Assembly: GCA_013398295.1 (NCBI GenBank)
Contig: VZSF01006733.1
Location: forward strand, 856,923 to 920,922
DNA length: 64,000 nucleotides
Reading direction: 5' to 3'
From: Chionis minor
Lineage: Eukaryota; Chordata; Aves; Charadriiformes; Chionididae
How positions within the stretch are numbered: position 1 is the first letter of the stretch; every line of letters begins with the position of its first letter. The notes beneath the pieces are model-generated. The model saw only the letters and a list, made by a program, of their open reading frames with translations, was not told where the DNA came from and made no database searches. The translations under genes were made by a program, and so were the position numbers. This document shows positions 51,301-62,690 of this stretch, one piece after another.

Positions 51301-53398
51301 CGTAATTTTCAAAACATCTTATGCTGTTATGGCTGTTGAATACCGTAACACTACAGACTAGCTGGAAGTTTCACTCAATATTAGTATTTCTTTGGGCTAC
51401 AGAAACACATTCAAAGGTGCACCCTCTGTCAAAAAAACTGTTGTGTTTTATGCATATAAAATGACAGGAGCAAAATATCCTCGCAAGTCAAACTCAGAGA
51501 ACATTTGTGCATCCTCAGATTTGTGCAGTAATGGACAAGGGATTTCTTAAACTGGGAAGAAATGTTTAAATTTGGTAAATCATTACTGAACGTTTTAGTG
51601 AGGCAGCTATACTCTTGTATTTTAGAATGGGGAAGGTCAGTTCCCTGAAGAATTGAAACCTCACTGTCCATTTCATCATTTCAGTTACAGTAACTTTGCT
51701 TTCAAATTGAGAGATATTCTGTAAAACTTCAGGCCACAAATGTAACACAGACTGCTAGAAAGAGCTAAAAAAGCAGATAATAGTAGGCAACTTCTGAGGA
51801 TCAGTGGATTCCAGATTCTTTGGATTCTTTTTTTTATGGTCCTAGTTCTTACCCTCTCACAGACGTACCATTTCATGCTGTATCATCTTCCCTAATTTTC
51901 CTATTATCAGTTGCAATGTGGATTTCAAATGTAACCGCATATATAAATCACTTAAAATTCCAGTTCTCCACAAAAGTTCCAGGGACTAAGACTGTGGAAA
52001 CAACCTTTACGAACAGGAAACAGAGCTGCCAGACCAAACCAGCTGGGTCTGCGTCGACCATGTTCATGAGGACAGAAAGTTGAAATATGCAATACAACTC
52101 TTATTCCTTATCTCTTGCCAGTAAACTGAGAATGGAAATTTTCCCTTTTTTCTTTTCTGTGTCCCTCTAGTCTATCTGTTATCCATGCAAAAAGCAACAA
52201 TAGTAATGCATTTAAACAAAGCATGCAAGTCAATTGATTTTCATTTTTTTGCAAGACAAAAATTATATTAAAAATTAAAATAGGGGAGAATATAGGGTAG
52301 AATTTCTAAAAACATAGAAATAATTTAGGAGTCAAAATTTCATTGAGAAGAAAATCAGTTAAGTCAATCTGTTTTAATGTTTAGTTCCAACAGGCATAGG
52401 GCTGAAAGATCAAATAAAGAACTCGGTGTTCTTAAGCATCTGTAAACAATAGTCATATCGGTGTTTTAAAATTCCTCCTCTTTCACAGTCTATCTCATTT
52501 CCTTTTTAAATTTTGTCACCTTTGGAAAATATATTCAGTACTCATGGGAAAGGCACAGGAAAATAACGAAAACTTTCTCTCTGATGCACTAAAAAGAAGA
52601 CTCTCACACAATGTTCCAGTTCTCTCCCATTCCTCATCAACAAACCGTAATTGATAATCTAGCTATTTATTCCTTAGAATTTTCATTTCTTGTTCTATTT
52701 CTCTGTGATATGCTCAGTAAATGAATGCTTAAAACAATCACCATGGAGTTTTTACTGTGGAGAAATAGGCCATTAAGTTTCAAATCAATGTGGATGATTG
52801 CAATGTGAAACTAACAATTTTCTTGAAATTAATACTGGAAGTGAAAAGCTGTGGCAAGAAGTAAAATCAAGCTTCATTATTAGATACCCTCCCACCATTT
52901 CCATAGAACGTAGCTGAGTAACTTAGGTAAGAAACTTACCACACTTCTGAATTTTCACTCAATACCCTTTTCCTAAAACCCACTAAACTCAATGGAAAGA
53001 TTTTTTGATAACTCCTGTAAAATCTGAATTGAGCCTTTGCTTACCCATGTGTATATTCAAGTATATTTTCATAGCACCATTTCACCCACATTTATAATAC
53101 CCAAAAGTTCCTGAGAAACCACTTGGAAAGAGGATGGTCTTTGATGAGGGATTGGTGTGGTGTGAGCTCTGACAAAGAATACCTGTGTCTGTCCACACCA
53201 GCAGCAGAAGCATAATGAATACTCTTGGAAAATACTGAAATGTCTTTTAATTTACGTAGCTAGAGCTTATGCCAAACTACGGCAGGAAGAAATAGGAGTA
53301 CAGCCACCACAGAGGGCATATTGCTTACCCAAAAGGAACATATGCAGGCTCTGTCTGGCAACGTATTAAAATAGAAAGCAAAAAGTGTCTTTATTGTG
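48346..53398. other. Non-coding stretch, no gene recognised
   Basis: AT-rich sequence without recognisable exons or young transposons. One old amniote repeat motif is seen near 52,970-53,045. Confidence 0.6.
52970..53045. repeat. Old amniote interspersed repeat motif
   Basis: The string ACCCACTAAACTCAATGGAA (about 52,978), followed 45 bp later by CTGAATTGAGCCTTT, resembles a dispersed amniote motif of the form 'CCCATTGAAGTCAATGGxAAGACTCCCATTGACTTCAATGGG...GGATCAGGCCCTT'. The match is partial and comes from memory. The family is not assigned. Confidence 0.35.
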
Positions 53399-53525
53399 AA
53401 GAGCTTACAATCTAAGCAGAAAAAACGTGAATGGGCAGATAAATACAGGTACGAAGCAGTCAAATGGCTTTGTCAAGGTTAGTGGCAGAGCTAGAATTAG
53501 ATATGAAATGATCCTAAATTCCTAA
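53399..53525 (-). repeat. Ancient MIR-like/amniote SINE fossil, antisense
   Basis: Two blocks typical of old amniote interspersed repeats occur in the expected order. AAGAGCTTACAATCTAAGCAG lies at about 53,399-53,418. Later comes TTGTCAAGGTTAGTGGCAGAG, then CTAGAATTAG, at about 53,472-53,503. The family pattern is 'GAGCTTACAATCTAA ... TGACTTGCCCAAGGTCA..AGTGGCAGAGCxxGAATxxAACCCAG'. The middle is diverged. This is the most convincing of the SINE fossils in the window. Confidence 0.6.
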
Positions 53526-53696
53526 CAAGGGATTTGAGATCTGCTGAAGAAAGTGTTGCATGTGACTTTAATGAAGGTTTAAAAATTATCATAAAGGAGA
53601 TACTTGTTCATAAAAAATATCTCATGTTCTAGCCTGGCTGTGATCAAATGCAGCTATTTCATAGAAAGCCTAATTCTTTTCTGCCTCTTCCAAAAG

Positions 53697-53833
53697 AAAT
53701 TAAGAAAGAGGCAGAAAAGAAACAGAATATTGATGAAAACTGGAAATTCTTGTCAATTGTTCCAGCATATTTTGGTGGTGTACAACAAATAAAAATAAAA
53801 AGCCCCTCAGAAAATGAAATATATCTAGATTAG
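53697..53833 (+). other. Terminal-exon-like segment, unidentified (tentative)
   Basis: A pyrimidine-rich tract ending in AG (TTCTTTTCTGCCTCTTCCAAAAG) precedes a frame that reads KEIKKEAEKKQNIDENWKFL, continues through IVPAYFGG and IKIKSPSENEIYLD, and ends with a TAG. An AATAAA lies about 40 bp past the stop (near 53,873). The charged Lys/Glu-rich start looks protein-like, but A-rich DNA gives this by chance. The phase (1) does not fit the candidate at 44,119-44,293. I do not recognise the protein. Confidence 0.12.
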
Positions 53834-54428
53834 CTAATTTGGATTTATTGGACCTTACTCCTTTATAGCAGAATAAAAAGACTGGCTTAATAGAGGAGTA
53901 TGTGAAGGACAAAGATTCATAGAGAGTAATATAATACTTTGATAGAACTCTTCTTTAATGATGTGTCTGGACATGTGCTTGCTTTCTCTGACACAGCTCT
54001 GGTAATGTTTTTTTCTTAACCTTTACTGTCCCAAAGGCCAGATTAGATCAAACTATATCACACATCTGCAATACATAAAACAAACTATTCAATTCTCAGA
54101 ATTACACTTTCCAAACCTTATTATTTCTTATTGATTATTTCTTTAAACATTATTTTTGGGGGGTTTTGTGAGAATTTTTTTTGCAGATGCAACATAGTGC
54201 TCAGGAAACTAACAATAACATATTATAAGAGCCCTGGCCATCAAGAAATCACAGCTTCTTGCAGCAGGAGGCCATGAGGCAAAAAGATTTGAGCTGTTAC
54301 AACGTGGTGTAATTGAGAATAGCAATAAAGCAGAGAGGGAAAGAGAACCACATCTCTGAGCTGCTGGTTCAGCGACTGCAGTGCAAGAGGCAGCTGATGC
54401 TGGTGCTAGCAGTTTCTCACGCACATGG

Positions 54429-54463
54429 TATGAGTGTGAGTGTGTGTACGTGAGCGTGCATGA
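54429..54463. repeat. GT-rich imperfect microsatellite
   Basis: A run of TGAGTGTG/TGTGTG/CGTGAGCGTG variants, purine-pyrimidine alternating. It is a simple repeat with no coding context. Confidence 0.65.
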
Positions 54464-55726
54464 GAATATGTTAGAAAGGCTGCCAAAATCCGATGCAGGA
54501 AGACACACCTGAATGATGTAAGAATGCCTTTTTCTACAATTACTAGTGAAATCAACAAAGAGCAAATTATTCGTCTGAACTTAGCTGTGACAGAGTCTGA
54601 TACAGTTCCAAAAACACGTCAACATTATCTCATTTCAAGTCCTTTGGTTTTATTAACTCATAGGATGAGGTTTTTTGATATTCTTTGGTCAATAAGCCAA
54701 ATTTGCTAAACTAAAATTAGCAGCAAAGATAGGACAGGAGAAGAAAACTGCTATATTTCTGGTATTAACAGCTGCACCATTCTCTAAGGATCACCAAAAG
54801 AGTCTCTGACATCTATTAAAAACACACATGAAAGGTGCACAATGAGCACAATGCAATCCTAAGTAACTCCAGGTGAGATATTGGCTGTTATATATAAAGC
54901 ACAAACAACATCTGTTGAGGCATCAACACACAGTTGTGACGGTAAATGTCTTTTTGAGTTCACTTAGTGATAATGAAGCTTCCCCTTGCTTGAACAATTA
55001 GCTTTTAATTTAAACGGGCAACTTAACATTCATATAGCTTATAGATTCTGCAAGTATGTCTTGAAAAGAGATAGGTGCAGAAAGACATAGGATAATCTTA
55101 CTTTAATTTAGACCTCTGCAATACCTAAAGCTGAACTCGTCAGCCCCACCACCCTAGTCAATGGAGACAAAAAGACACTTTGAATGTTTATGTTGGACAA
55201 CTGTTTTAGGAAGAGATGAATCGTGGCTTAGAAACCTTTATTTTTCTTGAGCATTCTCAACTGGAAATCTCTTGAGATAAGGGTCTTTTATATGAGATTT
55301 TGACTCTTAATGACATAAGACATTGATATATGACTCTTACTTTCAGTCCTAAAAAGGAATAGCCTGTGAACAAGTATAAAGAAGAGGTAAAAGACAATTG
55401 TTTAGAGTAATTCTGAGCACCACCGGAAGCCTGGGAATGGGTCAGCACTGCAAGTGGCACGAAGGTAGAATGGTCTTGTGGGCCAGTGACTTTTCTGACC
55501 TTCCTCCAGAAACATATGTGGTAAGAACTGATGGAATAAATCAGCATAGTACGGTGTCTTTGTCATAGGATGAAATACCGCCTCACAAATCTTCATAACC
55601 TTCTTCAAACTTTAAACTTTATATCTCTAAAGTAAATTATTACCTCCCACTGTTAGTGTTTCTCAGCTAATGCAAGGGAGATGAGGAACAGCTTTACTGA
55701 CATTGAGTAACAAGCCTATACTAGAA

Positions 55727-56137
55727 ATCATAGAATCACAGAATCACAGAATGTTAGGGGTTGGAAGGGACCTCTGGAGATCATCTGGTCCAACCCCCCT
55801 GACACAGCAGGTCCACCTACAGCAGGTTGCACAGGATGACGTCCAGGGGCGTTTGGAATGTCTCCAGTGTCAGAGACTCCACCATCTCTCTGGGCAGCCT
55901 GTGCCAGTGCTCTGCCACCCTCAAAAGAAAGAAGTTCCTCCTCCTGTTCAGATGGAACTTCCTATATTCAAGTTTGTGCCCGTTATCTCTTGTCCTTCTA
56001 CTTGGCACCACTGAGAAAAGACTGGCACCCTCCTCCTGGCACCCTCCCTTTAAGTATTTATAAGCATTGATGAGATCCTCCCTCAGTCTTCTCTTCTCCA
56101 GACTGAAAAGACCCAACTCCCTCTCTCCCTCAGAGAA
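55727..56137 (-). mobile_element. CR1 retrotransposon, 3' end
   Basis: The + strand opens with reversed terminal octamers (ATCATAGAATCACAGAATCA), then GTTAGGGGTTGGAAGGGACC, and runs into the reversed ORF2 C-terminus before stopping near 56,137. By eye it belongs to the same subgroup as the copy at 29,758: both share the GACACAGCAGGTCCACCTAC-like 3' UTR and the [19 protein letters not shown] protein block. The copies at 39,505 and 42,342 form a second subgroup. It is 5'-truncated and inactive. Confidence 0.95.
55817..56116 (-). pseudogene. CR1 ORF2 C-terminal fragment (about 99 codons)
   Basis: Open from the [20 protein letters not shown] block through [38 protein letters not shown] and [16 protein letters not shown] to LDVILCNLL at the family's C-terminus. 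The catalytic parts are absent by 5' truncation. It is very similar to the fragment at 29,840-30,331. Confidence 0.92.
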
Positions 56138-56414
56138 ATAGCATGAGTCTTCTTAACAGGTTTGATTTTAGGCCACTGTGTTTAATACAGTAATTTTCCA
56201 CTGAATTGATCTAATACCCTGCAATTTTCAAATTCAAATTGTTCTTGCTTTCACAAAAATACTTTAGTTTGATGTATTGACCCATTGCGTTAAAGCAATA
56301 GGTAAATTGTTTAAGAACAGGCAGTGAAAGGAATTTGAACCATTTTCTTTCTGATTCTTTCAAAAGGACTGTATATACCACCTAATAGCCTGCTCCAGCT
56401 TCCAGTGTAGTTCA

Positions 56415-56460
56415 TAGAAAGACTCCCATTCATTTTAATGAGGGTTGACTCAGTCCTGTG
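56415..56460. repeat. Old amniote interspersed repeat motif
   Basis: GAAAGACTCCCATTCATTTT, followed by AATGAGGGTTGACTCAGTCC, resembles the dispersed 'AAGACTCCCATTGACTTCAATGGGAGTTGGATCAGGCC' motif and keeps its imperfect palindrome (CCCATT...AATGAGG). Short and diverged. Confidence 0.4.
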
Positions 56461-56924
56461 GTTCTACTCATTTAAACCAACTACAGATGAGTCCCCTGTT
56501 TTTTAAAATAAATAGCACAATATTACCAGGAATAAGCATGTGTTCAGTAATACTTTATTTTTATTTTATCGCTGACTTGACATCTTTTCTTATTCCCACC
56601 AAATAGCTGGAAGAGGTGAAGAATAAAATGTATTCCCCGAAGAAAATCTAAAATCCAGAGTCTTGACCATAATCCCAAAATTAGGTGATGGCTGCTTGCC
56701 AGTCTTAACTCTCCTTCAGGGCTGATGAGTTACAGTGCTTCACTGTGGGCTACGGCCAGCTACTGCTCCTAGCTTAGACAGCTGGAGCAACAATAATAGG
56801 TGTCGCCAGTGATCAGTCATACCTCAGCCTCACCTGAAGGTGGGAGCAAAGTGATGATATTGCTGCCATGTGTGAGATGAAAAAGTTCAGAGACAGAGCA
56901 GAAACAAGGTCACAGTTGATATCA

Positions 56925-57010
56925 GTGGCTGAAATAATGGGCGATGCAGAGAACCACCTCTTAGCTAAACCCTTGGCTGGTATAAACTGGCCTCTAGCTC
57001 CACTGAAGTC
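56925..57010. repeat. Old amniote interspersed repeat motif
   Basis: The segment CCCTTGGCTGGTATAAACTGG, then CCTCTAGCTCCACTGAAGTCAA (about 56,970-57,011), closely resembles the dispersed motif 'GCTGGTGTAAATTGGCATAGCTCCATTGAAGTCAA'. It is of the same general class as the motif at 32,045. Edges are uncertain. Confidence 0.45.
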
Positions 57011-60000
57011 AACTGTTGCCACATCGGTGGATATCACCCGCAGAACTCGCCTGTTGTCCCTGCACACTGCGTGGCCTCAGGTTCAGACTCTGCTCGCCAT
57101 TAGACTGGCACAACCACAAGTGGCTTTGCAGCACCACTTTACGCTCTGGGCTCCAGCCAGCGTCACTGAAAGAATGGAACAACGTGCTGGCTGGCCTCAC
57201 TGCAGCCAGGCTCCCACCACGTATTTATTCTCTTAGTGACTAAAAGGTATTCTGTGTTACACAAGTCCGTTCAGACGTAAGCTTATGTAGGCATATTTTT
57301 AAGAAGCAACAATCCATATGCATCAGCACTGAAGACTTGAAAGCAGGTACACTGCGCAGAGCTTGAAACTTCTACTTCAGCTCATCTTAGCCCTTCGGTA
57401 GGTGATTCGACAAAGAACAGGGAAGCAGTATCAAACAAGCACCCCAGAGCTGATTAACGGCACGATTGCTACCTTGCCTCAGGTGTACAGTGGACACCAT
57501 GTAGCTTTTTGGAAGGCTTTCCTCCCCCTCATCCCCTGCAAGGAGAGAGACAGCAGAGGTCCTGGCAGCAGTGCGTTGTCCCAAGCTCACTTTTATTTAA
57601 TATATTGGAAAACCTGCAGAGCTTGGAAGAGTGAGACCAATACACAGGGCAATTTTCTATTTCATCTCTTCATTACTTCTTTATGGCTGTCTCGGATCAG
57701 TTGCTGAGCTCTGTTCACTTCTGAGAATTATCACTGTCTTCCTCACTTTCTGGATTTCACCAAATGATTTAATGTATTATATTAAAAAAGCCCAAATAAG
57801 CAGAGAGTCTCAGAAACTGTTGCTAGTAGTTGCTTTTTAGACTTTTTTTTAAAAGCAGTTTATGTTTCAAGACAGGATTTCAGAGTTGATTAACTGTCTT
57901 TGCTGTTGTTGGACCCAGTATTTTGGCAGGCAGCTCTCCAGCACCAGTGGCTCATGTGTGAAGCTGACTCAAAGGATACAGATGTATTTATTTCTGTCCG
58001 TCTTTTCTGGTACCTAGCAAAGTCAAGGAAGAGCCCTACAGTACTGTGAAAGGCTTGAGTCTGGTCTTACTGAGCCAGTAAGAGAGCCTTAGACATGTCT
58101 TACCTGACAGTCATTCTGCATACTTTTCAAGGAGAAAAATATTTTGGCAGCTTACTGATAAATGCCATTGTCTGAGACACAAATATAATGGAAACTATGA
58201 ACGTTGCTGAAAAACATCACATCTTATGGCTTGAGTGATTTATTTACCAAAAATGTCTGGTCAACGCCTAGCAAATATATTGCAGATAATTAGCATTTCG
58301 TGTTGTTAACAACCCCATGTTTTCATAATAATGTTGTTCTATTTTAATAATCTGTTCCCATAAGGCTGCTCATGTGATTGCGATTCACCATAGCCACAAA
58401 AGCATTTGTTTTTATCTGAAGAGTCCAGAAGTCAAAACGCTGCATGCAAATACAAGATAAAAGTTGAGGAGCAGGAGAGCACAGAAGAGAGAGGTACTGA
58501 TCTTGCATTAGTATGAACCAAGCAGCACGGGTGGGACAGTTGCACGTCACCAAGGACCTCATCGCCATGCTGCCGGCTGTAGCACAATTCCATGTACTTA
58601 TAAAGTTCTTTGGTCATCTCTACCCAGCCCCTTTCCTCTGGGTGAGCAGCGTATGCAAGCAGCGGGCACAGATGTCATGTTGCGGAGAATTACATTAAGC
58701 ATTTATCCCAAATTGTGCAATCTGCCTCCGAATTAGTCCTGGAGAAAAACTTTGGGGTTTTTTTGGTATTCTACACAAAACCTTGCAGAATTAAGGTCAC
58801 AGCACTTAAATGCATATGCAAACATACTAGAAGCAGGCTGGAAATGTTTGTGTTGCAACACAGACTTTTGGGTACAGCTGGCACTGACCACACTTGTTTT
58901 TCAATGCAGTTCCTTGTAGGTTTGTCTTCTGGACAGTTAGTCTTTAGACCCCAAAGAAGCAATATCTGACAAGCAATTGTGTGCTTAAACTGAAGTATGG
59001 GATATTAAGGCTAGATGTAATGACAGTATTTAATGCTAAAGCAGGTGAAGCATTGGTTGAGGAGGTTGTGGAAGGTCCATTGCTGGATATTTCTGAGAAC
59101 AGACCAGATTAATGTGACATAGATGAACCTGTTTAGGTCCAAAGACTCAATTGATGAGTTGGCCTGTTTTTGTCCACCCTCTGTAAAGGAAACACAGGTG
59201 CGTAGGTGTCTGTGAACACTGATGTTGCAGGTGTATATAGGAAAGGAGATGTATCTCTTTAAAAGTGACCAATTTAATAGCTTTTGTCTAAGTAGAAATG
59301 CATTTGCATGTATCTCCTGTGTTATAAGAATATGGGTTTCCAAGATACTGGAGTCATTCACTCAATTGCCAAATTCAAACAAATTAGAAGGTTGGAACTA
59401 AATGTCGACCGGGGCTTAAAATATATACCTGCATCAAGTTTACACAGTAGTTTGCAGATCTATTTGCTGCAGCAAAGTGATTCTACTGTTCCCTGTTCCT
59501 TCCTTAGCAAATGCTCTAAGTCACTGTGAAATATTATATACTGTGTGAATAAGTTTTTAGAATGGTAACTTCACAAATCTCAGTTCTGAACTATCTGAAC
59601 GTTTGTTGCAGCAACAGAATCAGGTCTCACCTGAAAAATTTGCAACAGTCTTCCGTGCTGCATCAGAAGGGATGCTTCAAACCTCTAAGTTCTGCATGTT
59701 CAAATGAAAAATTTATGAACTCTAAAAAATATCCTAGCTTTTCTGGACTTTTTGGGCTATGCATTTTGAATTTTAATCTGGAAATGAGACGGAAAAGTAT
59801 ATTCTTCCAGGTGATTTTGTCACTCTTATTCAAAATCTTGCCAGAACACCAACCGCAGTCACTGCCTACTTTAATCATTAGAAGAATGGTACTTGTTAAA
59901 ACAATAAAATTTTAACTGAAATGTGTCTTCACAACCACGACTTGGGAAAAGATTTTCAGGACTGCTTGCTGCTTTTGACAAGACTGCATTGGAAATTCGT

Positions 60001-60884
60001 ATCAAGTAACATGATAATGAGCCTTCTGTTACAGAAATAATCCTCTTGGTTATTAATAATAAATAGGGTTGGACACTGATTAATTCATGACACATATTAT
60101 TAAAAGCATTTTATGAATCAGAGTCAGAAAAAAAGGAATGTTTATGGTTAATGAGTTCTTCTTTTGAACCATTTCCAAAACCAATAGATAAAGCTTTACA
60201 CTTCCTGTGTCTAACGCAAAGCACAGCATGTTGGCCAACAGTGTCTACTGCTCTCATCATCCAGGGGCTGCTACCCAGGCTCCCAGGCTGGTCCGGCTGC
60301 AAAGTACTTGTCCTGCTACCAAAGGTACCACTGAACTCTGATCTTCCTTATTTTTCAAGAAAGCTGAGGCAGCGCAACAAAAGGAATGGTAGAACATGTT
60401 GTAGGACCAGAAACAAAAAGATCCAGGGGGATGCATTTGATTTTAATCTGTCCGCTTGACCTTCACATTCATTCCAGCTTTTCTTTTAGATAGTGTTCAC
60501 TGCTCATTGTAGCTGTAAGTTCAAAACTTACTAACTCAGCTTCTGGTCCGACTCCCTCTGAAGAAACAAAATCCTATTAACTTTTATAGAAAGAGGGTCA
60601 TGACCCAAGTGATCACTTAGCAGTGTTTCCTCTTTCCTCTAAAAAAGGGAATAGCCAGAAGGCTAGCAAAAAGGTAAGATTTTTTTTTTCCTACAGGAAG
60701 AGTAAAAGAATTCACAGTACTCCCCTCAGGGCTTAATGAAGGAAGACTGCTGGGAAGCTTTAATGACTTTTGCATACGGAATCCCAGAGAGATCCTCAGG
60801 AGCCCTCCAGCAGCAGTGAGTCAAACCTGCTCCCCAACACATCTGGCAGAAAAGACTGAACCTCTGCAAGCAATATTACCATGA

Positions 60885-61150
60885 AAAACCTTCCCCTAAC
60901 ACCCAGCCTACATTTTATTTGTATTCTTCAGAGACGTGGAGAACAGCTTTCCTGTTTGCAGCAGCTTTCTGTATATTTGAAGAGTGTTACCAGAACCCCT
61001 CAATTTTTCACTGCGTCTCCATTGTATCTCCATTAGGCTAAATAGTTCCACTTCATTCAGCATCTCCTTGCAGTTTACGTGTCCTGGATCTAAGATTGCT
61101 TACATTTCTACCTATTCTTCTCACAGCTTTGCTACTTTTTGTAGCAAATG
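60885..61150 (-). mobile_element. Ancient CR1/L3-like LINE fragment, antisense
   Basis: The + strand follows, with scattered substitutions and gaps, the reversed ORF2 C-terminal region of old CR1/L3-type LINEs. The matched blocks are CTTCCCCTAACACCCAGCCT, GTGGAGAACAGCTTTCCTGT, TATTTGAAGAGTGTTACCAG and TAGGCTAAATAGTTCCA. The family equivalents encode the LNLEKRRxR, VVTVFKYL, LFS and LDIRKN region on the - strand. No open frame survives. It is far older than the octamer-bearing CR1 copies. Confidence 0.7.
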
Positions 61151-61739
61151 TGAAGAGCTAAGTGTGTGCAGTGTATCCTAGACAGTTATGAGTTCTTACT
61201 CACATGTTAAAAGAAGGTAATAGACTATACAGTGCTACAAAAAGACAATACCAATATTTCTTCATGAGAAGAAAATTAATAAAAAGTGACCAAAGTATTG
61301 GATAAAGAGGAGTAAACAGGATAATGTGTTTAAATTGTCAGAAAGCCACCTTTGGAATAAAAGACAACGTATTTTTCATGGATGAAACCTGGATAGGAAA
61401 CAAAAAATACATAACAAAAATTTAAAAAATTCAAAGCCAAGTCCATCATGACTCTCTGTTGAGTCCAATATTCTACTTATCAGCGAACTAGAAGAAGGAC
61501 ACATAAAATATTTGAAAAATACCATAGCAAAGAGGGATACTGTATCTTCTACCAGGCATTTCTTCTGTAGAACATAACATGAAGAACAGTAGCATGAACA
61601 ACACTAATTTCTTCCATTTTTCTTCTTAGGTCAGTTCTTCAAGATCCCTGGTCATGTTTGTTTTTCCCCTTTAGACTCTAAAACAACTTTCCTTACTATT
61701 CATTATGCTTAGTACTCACAGTTAGGTAAACCCTCCATG

Positions 61740-62690
61740 AATTTGACTGATCCCATTTGGTCTTCACAGTGCATTATGTCAATATGTTCCACAGTTCAGT
61801 GCTGTGCTCTCTGAAAAAGGCTTTCCTTTTATTGTTTTCAACCTATTAGACATTATTTTCTTGGCTGCCCTGCTGTTGTTGGATCGTGAGAAACAGTGAA
61901 TAATCAATTCCTATTCACTTTCTTCAGGAATTTATAGACTTTTACCCAAACTGTATAAATTATCTCTTTTCCAATCTATAGTTCTGCTCTATTAATTGTC
62001 TTTTTTTATAGAACTTGTTTGAACTTTTGATCAACTTTGTTCTAGTAAATACTCTCTGAGATGGAGTGACCACAAAGCATTCATGACCAGACATGATTTT
62101 TCTTCATAAAGTCATGCTTGGCTGCTAATTGCCTAGACATATTCTATAGAAAATATGTAGTTTTTTTAATACGATCCTGTATTTTTCCAAGTGCTGAAGT
62201 TAAACTAACTGTTAGAGAATACTTTGGTTCTTCTGTTGCCGTGTTTGAAAGAGACCTAAGACTTAGTGTGTGAAACCTGATTGTTTTTGATATCTCCCAT
62301 TTAACATCTCAAATACTGAACAATTTCAAATGTCTAATAAATATAAGTACTCTTTAATCCACTTTTCTTCATCTGTCTTGAGTTTACATTTTTTCCTGTC
62401 CTAATTGTGTCATCTGTCTGACTACATCTGACTTTGTTTTGTGAAGACTGCTGTTAAAAAAAACACTTGTGCCACCTCAATATAATGGTGTGTTTATCTT
62501 TCCCACTCAGTAGTCAACTGTCTCTTCCCTGGGTTCTTTCTCTCTTAAGGCACTTAAGGAAAATTTTCTTGTCCATCTTTACACCCCTCGCAAGGTACCT
62601 AATTTTGTATTTTTTGGTGTGCTTTCTGCAATTATCCACAGATGCTTATGTCTACTTATCTGTACCTAGCAATGTGGCTTAATTTGCCTA
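61740..62690 (-). mobile_element. Ancient CR1/L3-like LINE, antisense, with internal deletion
   Basis: Part one (61,775-62,080) matches the reversed ORF2 C-terminal region: TTCCACAGTTCAGTGCTGTG, AACAGTGAATAATCAATTCC, TTCACTTTCTTCAGGAATTT and TGAGATGGAGTGACCACA. Part two (62,088-62,235) jumps to the reversed reverse-transcriptase region: GACATGATTTTTCTTCATAAA with AGTCATGCTTGGCTG equals the KGKSCL box region, and CAAGTGCTGAAGTTAAACTA equals the SLTSVPGK region. A third stretch (about 62,520-62,690) may be the segment between endonuclease and RT. The joint near 62,082-62,090 skips the part that should hold the FADD box. Assignments come from remembered consensus. The third stretch is the weakest. 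Confidence 0.6.

Larger units (their letters stand above)
53526..55726. other. Non-coding stretch with one weak terminal-exon candidate
   Basis: No gene can be named. A short frame at 53,697-53,833 (+) has an acceptor-like signal before it, but it is unidentified. A GT-rich imperfect repeat lies at 54,429-54,463. The remainder is AT-rich. Confidence 0.55.
56138..60884. other. Non-coding stretch, no gene recognised
   Basis: Apart from two old amniote motifs (56,415-56,460 and 56,925-57,010) I see no transposon, exon or RNA gene. A 122-codon + frame at 56,868-57,236 overlaps one of these motifs and has no recognised domain. Confidence 0.6.

Noticed and set aside
56868..57236. 122-codon + strand frame
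   Set aside because: It overlaps an ancient amniote repeat motif, and the product has no recognisable domain.
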